This document shows positions 7,453-13,108 of a stretch of DNA of 13,108 bases, piece by piece. Numbering within the stretch: the first letter of the stretch is position 1; each line of letters starts with the position of its first letter. The notes beneath the pieces were generated by a model, which was given only the letters and a program-made list of their open reading frames with translations, was not told where the DNA came from and searched no databases. A program made the translations under genes and the position numbers. The stretch comes from an uncultured Rhodanobacteraceae bacterium (GTDB lineage Bacteria > Pseudomonadota > Gammaproteobacteria > Xanthomonadales > Ahniellaceae): positions 1 to 13,108 of the forward strand of contig CALMWD010000242.1 in assembly GCA_937873105.1 (NCBI GenBank), read 5' to 3'.

Positions 7453-7485
7453 AAAACTAGCAGAGGGCGACGCCCGGCGCCGCCC
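7453..7485 (-). terminator. Possible terminator after the HiPIP gene
   Basis: On the minus strand GGGCGGC and GTCGCCC (7479-7485 and 7465-7471) form a 7-bp stem with one G-U pair and a 7-base loop. A TTTT lies 8 bases beyond the stem. The distance to the T-run is long, so termination may be partial and the hipip mRNA could continue into rmuC, which has no obvious promoter of its own in this 51-bp gap. Confidence 0.3.
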
Positions 7486-7497
7486 CCGTCGTGCTCG

Positions 7498-7827
7498 TCA
7501 GGCCTTGGCCGCGTAGGCGGCGCACCAGCCCTTCGCGTTCACGGTCTTGCCCGGGAAGATGCTGCACGGACGCCAGGCGTCGCCATCGGCGCCCTGGATC
7601 AGCTTGCAGTTCGCGCAGTTCTGGGCCGGCTTGTGGTTCGGATACTTCGCCGCATCGACCTTGGTGGTGTCGTGCTTGTAGCCGAGCGCGGCGGCGGTCG
7701 GATCGGCTTCATCGATCTGCGGCAGCGCGCCCTGGGCCCGGGCCATGCGCGGCGCGACCGCAGCGGCGGCGACGACGGTGGCGCCGATGGCCAGGAACTG
7801 GCGGCGGCTGGTCTTGATCTCGTTCAT
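7498..7827 (-). CDS. High-potential iron-sulfur protein (HiPIP), Tat-exported
   Basis: A 109-residue precursor of a small periplasmic electron carrier holding one [4Fe-4S] cluster. The N-terminus has a twin-arginine signal, SRRQFLAIG at 7-15, then an Ala/Val-rich core and a likely cleavage after ARA at about 31, as needed for a protein exported folded with its cluster. The four cluster cysteines are Cys71, Cys74, Cys88 and Cys102, with the C-x2-C and the WRPCSIFPGK and GWCAAY surroundings of the family. Start ATG 7827 has AAGGAG 7 bases upstream. HiPIPs shuttle electrons between the bc1 complex and a photosynthetic reaction centre or terminal oxidase; here, with no photosynthesis genes in view, a respiratory role is more likely. 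It is divergent from mtnB. Confidence 0.95.
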   Translation of the reverse strand: MNEIKTSRRQFLAIGATVVAAAAVAPRMARAQGALPQIDEADPTAAALGYKHDTTKVDAAKYPNHKPAQNCANCKLIQGADGDAWRPCSIFPGKTVNAKGWCAAYAAKA

Positions 7828-7861
7828 GCGATGGCTCCTTGGTGTGGGCTTGTGCGAGACG

Positions 7862-7875
7862 GATGATGCACCATC
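7862..7875. promoter_or_regulatory. Near-palindrome between the HiPIP and mtnB genes (operator candidate)
   Basis: GATGATGCACCATC matches its own reverse complement at 12 of 14 positions, centred on TGCA. It lies 6 bp upstream of the TATAGT element for mtnB, where a repressor or activator would act, inside the 101-bp divergent gap. A single short palindrome can occur by chance, and no second copy was seen in the window. Confidence 0.3.
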
Positions 7876-7881
7876 TTCGGG

Positions 7882-7887
7882 TATAGT
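7882..7887 (+). promoter_or_regulatory. Likely -10 element for the mtnBDC operon
   Basis: TATAGT matches the sigma-70 -10 consensus at five of six positions and would start transcription near 7894, about 35 bases before the mtnB ATG. The hexamer 17 bp upstream (ACGGAT) is a poor -35, which suggests help from an activator. The short leader leaves no room for a SAM riboswitch. On the other strand TTGACT (7910-7915) is a good -35 for the HiPIP gene, but no -10 stands at the right distance. Confidence 0.35.
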
Positions 7888-7928
7888 CGCGAGCTTCCCG
7901 TTGATCCCAGTCAAGAACACTTCAGGCT

Positions 7929-8561
7929 ATGCAAGCTGTTGATGCGAATGGTTTTCAATACGCCGCGCAAGCGCTCGCCGATCTGGCGCGCGAGCTTGCG
8001 CAACTGGGCTGGACGCCGGCCACGAGCAGCAACTTTTCCTCGCGCTTGAACGCCGATACCGCGGTCATCACGATCTCGGGCCGCGACAAGGGCCGGCTCG
8101 GCGTGGGCGACTTCATGGTCGTCGACCTGGAAGGCCGCGCCGTCGGCTCCGAGCACCGCCCGTCCGCGGAAACCCTGCTGCACACGCAGTTGTATGCGCA
8201 CGACGCCGGCATCGGGTGCGTGCTGCACACCCATTCGCGGGTGCAGACGGTGGCGTCGCGGCTGTTCGCCGATCGCGGCGAGATCGTGCTCGCCGGCTAC
8301 GAACTGCTCAAAGCCTTCCGCGGCTACGACACCCACGAGGCGACGATGCGCCTGCCGGTGCTGCCGAACTCGCAGGACATGCAGGCGCTGGCGGCGATGA
8401 TCGACCCCTACCTGAAGCGCGACCTGCCGCTGCACGGCTATCTGATCGACGGCCATGGCATCTACGCCTGGGGCCGCGACCTCAAGGAAGCCGGCCGCCA
8501 CCTCGAAGCCTTCGAATTCCTGCTCGCCTGCGAGCTCGACCTCTGGAACCTGCGCCGATGA
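7929..8561 (+). CDS. mtnB: Methylthioribulose-1-phosphate dehydratase
   Basis: This 210-residue class II aldolase-like zinc enzyme removes water from 5-methylthioribulose-1-phosphate, giving 2,3-diketo-5-methylthiopentyl-1-phosphate in the methionine salvage pathway. Zinc ligands His100 and His102 lie in VLHTHS and the third, His176, in [11 protein letters not shown]. The catalytic Glu is probably Glu81 in [19 protein letters not shown] (31-40) and ISGRDKG are usual phosphate-binding stretches of the family. Length is normal. ATG 7929 is preceded only by AGG two bases away, so translation initiation may be weak. It is the first gene of the operon; mtnD follows with a 4-bp ATGA overlap. Confidence 0.95.
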   Translation: MQAVDANGFQYAAQALADLARELAQLGWTPATSSNFSSRLNADTAVITISGRDKGRLGVGDFMVVDLEGRAVGSEHRPSAETLLHTQLYAHDAGIGCVLHTHSRVQTVASRLFADRGEIVLAGYELLKAFRGYDTHEATMRLPVLPNSQDMQALAAMIDPYLKRDLPLHGYLIDGHGIYAWGRDLKEAGRHLEAFEFLLACELDLWNLRR

Positions 8562-9103
8562 GCCGTCTCCGCATTTTCAACGACGCCGATCCGTCGACCG
8601 TGATGACCGAAACCCGCGACCACGCGCTGATCGCCGAACTGCTCGGCCGCGAAGGCGTGCGTTTCGAGCGTTGGGCCGCGAATGCGCCGGTCCAGCCCGG
8701 CGCCTCGCAGGACGAGGTGATCGCCGCCTACCGCGCCGATATCGACCGGCTCATGGCCGAGAAGAACTACCAGGCCGTGGACGTGATCAGCTTGAGCGCC
8801 GACCATCCGCAGAAGGATGCCCTGCGCCAGAAGTTCCTGAACGAACATCGCCACAGCGAGGACGAGGTGCGTTTCTTCGTCGCCGGGTCCGGCCTGTTCA
8901 CCCTGCACCTCGACACCCGCGTGCTCGAAGTGCTGTGCGAACAAGGCGACCTGATCAGCGTGCCGGACAACACCCGTCACTGGTTCGACATGGGCCCGAA
9001 TCCGCATTTCATCGCGATCCGCATCTTCAGCAATCCGGAAGGCTGGGTCGCGAACTTCACCGGCGACGACATCGCGCAGCGTTTCCCGCGGTACGACCAC
9101 TGA
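8558..9103 (+). CDS. mtnD: Acireductone dioxygenase
   Basis: A 181-residue cupin enzyme that acts on acireductone (1,2-dihydroxy-3-keto-5-methylthiopentene) and oxygen. With Fe(II) it yields the methionine precursor 4-methylthio-2-oxobutanoate plus formate; with Ni(II) it gives an off-pathway product and carbon monoxide. Metal ligands are His97, His99 and Glu103 in [12 protein letters not shown], plus His141 in [10 protein letters not shown]; this spacing matches the Klebsiella enzyme. The length is standard. The ATG overlaps the mtnB stop (ATGA, 8558-8561) and the TGA overlaps the mtnC ATG by one base (TGATG), so all three are translationally coupled. Which metal is bound in the cell cannot be read from sequence. 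Confidence 0.96.
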   Translation: MSRLRIFNDADPSTVMTETRDHALIAELLGREGVRFERWAANAPVQPGASQDEVIAAYRADIDRLMAEKNYQAVDVISLSADHPQKDALRQKFLNEHRHSEDEVRFFVAGSGLFTLHLDTRVLEVLCEQGDLISVPDNTRHWFDMGPNPHFIAIRIFSNPEGWVANFTGDDIAQRFPRYDH

Positions 9104-9777
9104 TGACACGCGTCGTCCTCACCGACATCGAAGGCACGACCAGCGCCATCGACTTCGTGCATCGCGTGCTGTTCCCGTATGCGCGCGAACGCCTGCCCGG
9201 CTTCGTGCGCACGCATGCGGCCGACGCGGAGGTGCGCGCCGCACTCGACGCGGTGCGTGCCGAAACCGGCGATGCCGACGACGAGGCGGCGATCGCGACC
9301 CTGCTGCACTGGATCGACATCGACCGCAAGGCGACGCCGCTCAAGTCCCTGCAGGGCCTGATCTGGGCCACCGGCTACGCCGAGCGCGACTTCAGCGCCC
9401 ATCTCTACGTGGACGCCTACGACCGGCTGCGCGCCTGGCATGCGGCCGGCGTGCCCCTGTACGTGTATTCCTCGGGCTCGATCGCCGCGCAGAAGCTGTT
9501 CTTCGGCTACTCGGTGTTCGGCGATCTGCTGCCCTGGTTCCGCGGCCATTTCGACACGACCAGCGGCGGCAAGCGCGAAGCGGAATCGTATCGCCGGATC
9601 GCCACGGCGATCGGCGTCGCGCCATCGCAGATCCTGTTCCTCTCCGATGTCGAGGCCGAACTCGACGCCGCGAAGGACGCCGGCATGCGCACCGTGCAGC
9701 TGTGCCGCCCGGACACCAACCCGGAATCGCACGGCCGCCACGACTGTGTCGCGAGCTTCCGCGACATCCAGCCCTGA
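9103..9777 (+). CDS. mtnC: Acireductone synthase (enolase-phosphatase E1)
   Basis: A 224-residue HAD-family enzyme that enolises 2,3-diketo-5-methylthiopentyl-1-phosphate and then removes the phosphate, producing the substrate of MtnD. HAD motifs in order: Asp8-Ile-Glu10-Gly-Thr-Thr (motif I; the Glu replacing the second Asp is usual for E1), Ser123-Ser124-Gly in VYSSGS (motif II), Lys157 in [11 protein letters not shown] (motif III) and Asp182 in [12 protein letters not shown] (motif IV). The helical cap lies between about residues 15 and 100. It begins in the TGATG overlap with mtnD. Genomic order B-D-C, not the biochemical order B-C-D, is common. The stop TGA overlaps the ATG of the next gene by one base. 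Confidence 0.96.
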   Translation: MTRVVLTDIEGTTSAIDFVHRVLFPYARERLPGFVRTHAADAEVRAALDAVRAETGDADDEAAIATLLHWIDIDRKATPLKSLQGLIWATGYAERDFSAHLYVDAYDRLRAWHAAGVPLYVYSSGSIAAQKLFFGYSVFGDLLPWFRGHFDTTSGGKREAESYRRIATAIGVAPSQILFLSDVEAELDAAKDAGMRTVQLCRPDTNPESHGRHDCVASFRDIQP

Positions 9778-11105
9778 TGCCGAATCGGCGTTTCCGCACC
9801 ACCGGCGAGCGCGGATTCCTTCTGGCTTCGATGATCTGCGTCGGCGTGGGCTGGCTCGGCGATCGCCTCACATCGGTCGAGACCGAGATCTTCACGGCCT
9901 CGGCCGTCGGCGCCTATGCATTGCTGTTCGTGCTTGCGCGAATCGCCGGCGCGCTGGCTGCACGATTGCTGCATCGCCCGGCGGTGTCGCTAAAGATCGC
10001 GACCGCGCTGGTCATCGCCGCCACGCTGGCACGCGTGCTCGTCGAAGCCTTCGGCAAGCCGGAGTTTGGCGCCATCGATCCCGACTATGGCTTTGGCGCG
10101 CTGTGGGTGTTTGCCGCTCCGCTCGCCGTGGTGATCCTGATCCCTCGCCTGCACCACTGGGAGGAACCGGTGGGCTGGATTCGACGGCTCTTGGCGCTGG
10201 TGCTGTTGCCGGTCGTCGCGATGTACCTCATCCATCGTTCGGACGTTTGGTCGTCGTTCTATTACGCGGAATACGAGGAAGAAGACACAACCTCCGAGGT
10301 CGAGGCACGCGCCGACATCGCGCTCGACTACGTCCCCGAAGACCTGCTGGCGATGCAGGACGGATTGGTCGATGCGCAGATCGCGGCGCTGGCACCGCAG
10401 CGCCCGGGCAAGGTCGACCTGTACGTGGTCGCGATGGCCGGCGACGGCGCCGAAGACGTGTTCCGCAACGAAGTCGAACTGGCGACCACGGTGTTCGACG
10501 AACGCTTCGGCACCGCCGGCCGCAGCCTCAGCCTGATCAACCATGTCGACACCCTGTCCCAGGTGCCGCTGGCAACGCGCCGCAACCTGCTGCGCACGAT
10601 CGAGGGCGTGGGCCGCCTGATCGATTCGGCCGAAGACATCGTGCTCGTGTTCATGACCTCACACGGCTCGGAGGACCACGACTGGCTGGTGCAACTCGGC
10701 GATCTGAGCCTGACCCAGATCGTGCCCGACGATCTGTTGGAGGCCTACGACAACGCCGGCATCCGCTGGCGCGTGTCGATCGTCTCGGCCTGCTACTCGG
10801 GCGGCTACATCGACGCATTGGCCTCGGCCACGAGCCTCGTCATCACCTCGGCGCGCGCCGACCGTCCTTCGTTCGGCTGCGGCACGGACGCCGACCTGAC
10901 CTACTTCGGTCGCGCCTACCTCGCCGAAGCCCTGGCGACGCACACCGACCTCGTGGCGGCGTTCGAGTCCGCGCGACAACGCGTCGAGGCGCGCGAACGT
11001 GCGGACGGCTTCGATCCCTCCGAACCGCAGATCCGCCTCGGCGAACACGTCGGCGCCCAGCTCGCGCGCTGGCACGCAGGCCTGGACGCAACGGTCAGGC
11101 GCTAG
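9777..11105 (+). CDS. Membrane-anchored C13 family (legumain/GPI8-like) cysteine peptidase
   Basis: This 442-residue protein has about five N-terminal hydrophobic segments (roughly 13-28, 38-62, 71-91, 105-123, 134-152) and a soluble C-terminal domain (about 205-435). The soluble part carries the C13/clan CD dyad: His296 in VFMTSHGSED, after a hydrophobic strand, and Cys339 in WRVSIVSACYSGGYI, the same strand-His-Gly and strand-Ala-Cys pattern as legumain and caspases. DLYVVAMAGDG (214-224) fits the first strand. A basic N-terminus and the acidic segment after helix 5 (AEYEEED, 164-170) suggest an inside N-terminus and a periplasmic peptidase domain. The ATG overlaps the mtnC stop (TGATG, 9775-9779), making it the fourth operon gene. 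Substrate unknown; activity likely, since both catalytic residues are present. The last 11 bp overlap the convergent phosphodiesterase gene. Confidence 0.85.
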   Translation: MPNRRFRTTGERGFLLASMICVGVGWLGDRLTSVETEIFTASAVGAYALLFVLARIAGALAARLLHRPAVSLKIATALVIAATLARVLVEAFGKPEFGAIDPDYGFGALWVFAAPLAVVILIPRLHHWEEPVGWIRRLLALVLLPVVAMYLIHRSDVWSSFYYAEYEEEDTTSEVEARADIALDYVPEDLLAMQDGLVDAQIAALAPQRPGKVDLYVVAMAGDGAEDVFRNEVELATTVFDERFGTAGRSLSLINHVDTLSQVPLATRRNLLRTIEGVGRLIDSAEDIVLVFMTSHGSEDHDWLVQLGDLSLTQIVPDDLLEAYDNAGIRWRVSIVSACYSGGYIDALASATSLVITSARADRPSFGCGTDADLTYFGRAYLAEALATHTDLVAAFESARQRVEARERADGFDPSEPQIRLGEHVGAQLARWHAGLDATVRR

Positions 11106-12009
11106 CGTCGCGCGCGGCCACCGCCGTGCCCGGGAAATCCGCGAACAGCGCATCGACGCCGAGCGCGAACAGCGCGTGCAACTCGTCCCGCACATCGGCG
11201 AACTCGGACAGCACCTGATCGTCGCGCAGCGTCCAGACATGGACCTGCCAGCCGAGTTCGTGCGCCACACGGACCCGGTCGCCGTCGCCGCGCGAACCGA
11301 TCACGGCCGCTTTCGGCAACGCGATGCCATCGAGCCAGGGATGCTGCCGATGCAGTCCGCGCAGCCATTCGACATCGCCGATGTCGGCCGGTTCGACCAG
11401 AAGGAACACCGGCAGCGCGAGCGCCTGGTGCACGCGTTGCAGCGGCGCGAGCTCGAAACACTGCAGCCAGACCGGATCGGACTTCCCGCCGTGGCCGCGC
11501 CGCCGCAGCAGATCGACGCAGATCGCGGTGACGTCGATGCCCTGCGTCGCGAAGAATTCCGGATGCTTCAACTCCGGATACACGCCGATCGATCGCGTCG
11601 ACGTGGAATGCGCGTCGGCGATGTCGAGCACCTGCTCGAAGGTCGGCAACGACCAGCGCGCATCGAAGGCGCGGCTGCGCCGACCGAAGGGCTGCAGCGC
11701 GCGCAGGCGCGCGAGCTCGTCATGGTCGAATCGATGCACCGGCCAATCGCGTCGACCGCACCGGTCCATCGTCGCGCGCGCGACAAACTCCCGGCGACGG
11801 ACGATGTCGGTGCTGCGGCGAAGACCGGCGTCATGGCGGGCGAACAACACGCCGTCGCGACTCGGCACCAGGTCGGGTTCGATCAGATCGGCGCCCTGCG
11901 CGATCGCCAATTCATACCCGACCGCCGTGTGCTCGGGCCGCAGACCCGACGCGCCGCGATGCGCGATGATGCGCGTCGGCGTTCCGTCGAGCGTGGTCCA
12001 GGGATTCAT
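11095..12009 (-). CDS. Glycerophosphodiester phosphodiesterase, GlpQ-type
   Basis: A 304-residue TIM-barrel enzyme that splits glycerophosphodiesters, products of phospholipid breakdown, to glycerol-3-phosphate and an alcohol. His17-Arg18 in IIAHRGASGLRPEHT, Glu44 and Asp46 in LIEPDLVPSRDG and His59 in FARHD form the active and metal site; YPELKHPEFF (144-153), WLQCFE and the final ALFADFPGTAV resemble E. coli GlpQ more than UgpQ. E. coli GlpQ is periplasmic, but this protein starts at once with the first barrel strand and has no signal peptide, so it should be cytoplasmic. ATG 12009 is supported by GGAGAAGGA upstream. It follows hisIE by 61 bp on the same strand and may share its transcript. 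Confidence 0.9.
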   Translation of the reverse strand: MNPWTTLDGTPTRIIAHRGASGLRPEHTAVGYELAIAQGADLIEPDLVPSRDGVLFARHDAGLRRSTDIVRRREFVARATMDRCGRRDWPVHRFDHDELARLRALQPFGRRSRAFDARWSLPTFEQVLDIADAHSTSTRSIGVYPELKHPEFFATQGIDVTAICVDLLRRRGHGGKSDPVWLQCFELAPLQRVHQALALPVFLLVEPADIGDVEWLRGLHRQHPWLDGIALPKAAVIGSRGDGDRVRVAHELGWQVHVWTLRDDQVLSEFADVRDELHALFALGVDALFADFPGTAVAARDASA

Positions 12010-12012
12010 GCT

Positions 12013-12064
12013 GTCCTTCTCCCTGCGTCAGCGGGGGGAAGGTGCCCGAAGGGCGGATGAGAGG
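12013..12064. repeat. REP-like palindromic element between hisIE and the phosphodiesterase gene
   Basis: The element has two parts. CCTTCTCCC (12015-12023) pairs with GGGGGAAGG (12034-12042), a 9-bp stem with one G-U. Next comes GGTGCCCGAAGGGCGGATGAGAG, whose GCCC-GAA-GGGC forms a second small hairpin (12044-12054). From memory this arrangement is a frequent intergenic repeat in Xanthomonadaceae genomes; only this copy is in the window. Lying in the 61-bp gap, it could stabilise or separate the hisIE and phosphodiesterase mRNAs, and its left arm includes the ribosome site of the latter. Confidence 0.6.
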
Positions 12065-12070
12065 CAAGCT

Positions 12071-12688
12071 TCAACGATGTCGCTCGCGCAGCACGCGCAG
12101 GACGTCATCGAAGCCGCGACCGCGCAGGCGCAAGGCGACACCGAGGTGATAGACCAGATCCGCGGCTTCGCTCACCAGGGCGTCCTCGTCCTGGGCGACG
12201 GCGGCCAAAGCCGTCTCGACGCCCTCCTCGCCCACCTTCTGGGCGACGCGACGAATGCCGGCATTCGCCAGCTTCGTCGTGTAGCTGCCTTCGGGGCGGT
12301 CCTGCAGCCGTTGCGCGATGACCGCGTCGAGCCGCGCCAATTCGCTCATCAGCGGCGACTCGCCGGGATCGAAGCAGGAGGTGCAGCCGCGATGACAGGT
12401 CGGGCCGTTCGGCCGCGCCAGCACCAGCAAGGTGTCTTGGTCGCAATCGAGCGCGATCGAGACGACATCCAGCGTATGGCCCGAGGTTTCGCCCTTGGTC
12501 CACAGCCGTTGTTTCGTACGCGACCAGAAGGTCACCATGCCGGTCGAGACCGTATGGCGCAGCGCCTCGATGTCCATGTAGCCGAGCATCAGTACGCGCG
12601 CACTGGTCGCGTCCTGGACGATGGCCGGCACCAGGCCCTCGCCCTTGGCGAAGTCGACGCGGCTGGGATCGAAATCGATGTTGCTCAT
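12071..12688 (-). CDS. hisI: Bifunctional phosphoribosyl-AMP cyclohydrolase / phosphoribosyl-ATP pyrophosphatase
   Basis: A 205-residue fused enzyme (HisIE) for steps 2 and 3 of histidine synthesis. Residues 1 to about 110 are the cyclohydrolase: [18 protein letters not shown] (54-71), the metal-binding DCDQD (81-85), and Cys98, Cys102 and Cys105 in [11 protein letters not shown], which hold zinc. Residues from about 115 are the HisE pyrophosphatase, with [11 protein letters not shown], the [13 protein letters not shown] helix (151-163) and [11 protein letters not shown], whose acidic residues bind magnesium. The length fits other fused gammaproteobacterial proteins. ATG 12688 overlaps the hisF TGA as ATGA, as in many his operons where this is the last gene. 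Confidence 0.97.
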   Translation of the reverse strand: MSNIDFDPSRVDFAKGEGLVPAIVQDATSARVLMLGYMDIEALRHTVSTGMVTFWSRTKQRLWTKGETSGHTLDVVSIALDCDQDTLLVLARPNGPTCHRGCTSCFDPGESPLMSELARLDAVIAQRLQDRPEGSYTTKLANAGIRRVAQKVGEEGVETALAAVAQDEDALVSEAADLVYHLGVALRLRGRGFDDVLRVLRERHR

Positions 12689-13108
12689 GGTCGGATCGCG
12701 ATGCCTCGGCTGCGAAGGAAAGCCTTCAGTTCGGGAATCGGCAGCGTACCGGAGTGGAACACGCTGGCGGCGAGTGCGCCGTCGACGTCGGCCTCGCGAA
12801 ACACGTCGGCGAAATGCTGCGCGTTGCCGGCGCCGCCGGAAGCGATCAGCGGTACCGTGCAGACGGCACGCACGGCGCGCAGCTGCGCGATGTCGTAGCC
12901 GTTGCGCACGCCGTCCGAGTTCATGCAGTTCAGCACGATTTCGCCGGCCCCGCGCTCGATCGCCTCGCGCACCCAGGCCGCGGCCTCGCGTGGCGCGACG
13001 CGTGTACGCGCGGGATCGCCGGTGTACTGGTGCACGCGCAGCGCGCCGTCGACGAGCTGCGAATCGACCCCGACCACGACGCACTGCACGCCGAAGGCCT
13101 CGGCCAGT
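12685..13108 (-). CDS. hisF: Imidazole glycerol phosphate synthase cyclase subunit HisF, C-terminal part
   Basis: About 140 C-terminal residues are present; the start lies beyond the right edge. HisF takes ammonia from HisH and PRFAR to make imidazole glycerol phosphate and AICAR. Visible landmarks are [15 protein letters not shown], whose Asp matches the catalytic Asp130 of other HisF proteins, then [21 protein letters not shown], whose SDG Asp matches the second catalytic Asp176, then the phosphate-binding PLIASGGAG and GALAASVFH loops of the (beta/alpha)8 barrel. The reading frame is open to the window end. The stop overlaps the hisIE start by 4 bp. Identity is secure. Confidence 0.96.
   Translation of the reverse strand, partial: LAEAFGVQCVVVGVDSQLVDGALRVHQYTGDPARTRVAPREAAAWVREAIERGAGEIVLNCMNSDGVRNGYDIAQLRAVRAVCTVPLIASGGAGNAQHFADVFREADVDGALAASVFHSGTLPIPELKAFLRSRGIAIRP

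Noticed and set aside
6295..7866. Long plus-strand open frame (523 codons) opposite rmuC and the HiPIP gene
   Set aside because: It is antisense to two clearly identified genes, is rich in Arg, Gly, Ala and His as expected from the reverse of GC-rich coding DNA, and shows no domain.
7888..7928. SAM-type riboswitch before mtnB
   Set aside because: Expected by function, but the leader predicted from TATAGT is only about 35 bases, far too short, and no riboswitch core is visible.
11324..12898. Long plus-strand open frame (524 codons) opposite the phosphodiesterase, hisIE and hisF genes
   Set aside because: It runs antisense through three recognised genes and the REP-like gap, with low-complexity composition and no motif; a GC-rich shadow.

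Overview
The window comes from a GC-rich (about two-thirds G+C) gammaproteobacterium, most likely of the Xanthomonadales (Lysobacterales) type. This rests on gene content and style: a fused HisIE, an E. coli-like FolD, a HiPIP with a Tat signal, an mtnB-mtnD-mtnC methionine-salvage cluster, and a REP-like element containing GGTGCCCGAAGGGCGGATGA of a kind I associate with Xanthomonadaceae. The lineage is inferred from recall, not from a search. The DNA is almost fully coding, with many 1-4 bp start/stop overlaps. I see no insertion sequence, phage gene or CRISPR array. Nearly every gene is a recognisable household or accessory gene.

Layout, left to right. (1) Positions 1-2457, minus strand: a TatT-type TRAP transporter operon in the order tatT (TPR lipoprotein), dctP (periplasmic solute-binding protein), dctQ (small permease), dctM (large permease; only its first 13 codons are in the window). 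(2) 2512-3366, minus: folD, with its own promoter-like sequence. (3) 3446-3557, minus: tRNA-Arg(UCG) followed by a strong hairpin terminator. (4) 3567-5012, minus: an APC/CAT-type amino acid permease whose stop codon lies only 9 bp before the tRNA. (5) 5216-5755, plus: a Nudix hydrolase, divergent from the permease. (6) 5765-7446, minus: rmuC and a stand-alone Hpt phosphotransfer protein, overlapping by 4 bp. (7) 7498-7827, minus: a Tat-exported high-potential iron-sulfur protein. (8) 7929-11105, plus: mtnB-mtnD-mtnC, then a membrane-anchored C13 (legumain-like) cysteine peptidase whose start overlaps the mtnC stop by one base. (9) 11095-13108, minus: the end of a histidine operon (hisF partial, hisIE), a REP-like element, and a GlpQ-type glycerophosphodiester phosphodiesterase without a signal peptide.

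How the genes work together. TatT, DctP, DctQ and DctM form one sodium/proton-driven uptake system of unknown substrate; the binding protein lacks the usual carboxylate-binding arginine motif. MtnB, MtnC and MtnD carry out three consecutive steps that return methylthioribulose-1-phosphate to the methionine precursor ketomethylthiobutyrate. HisF and HisIE act in histidine synthesis. The least expected association is the C13 membrane peptidase apparently translated as the fourth gene of the methionine-salvage operon; it is the best candidate for something not yet explained. Next come the orphan Hpt coupled to RmuC and the tRNA-Arg placed as if it were the last gene of an amino-acid permease transcript. 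I did not find a clearly novel multi-gene system.
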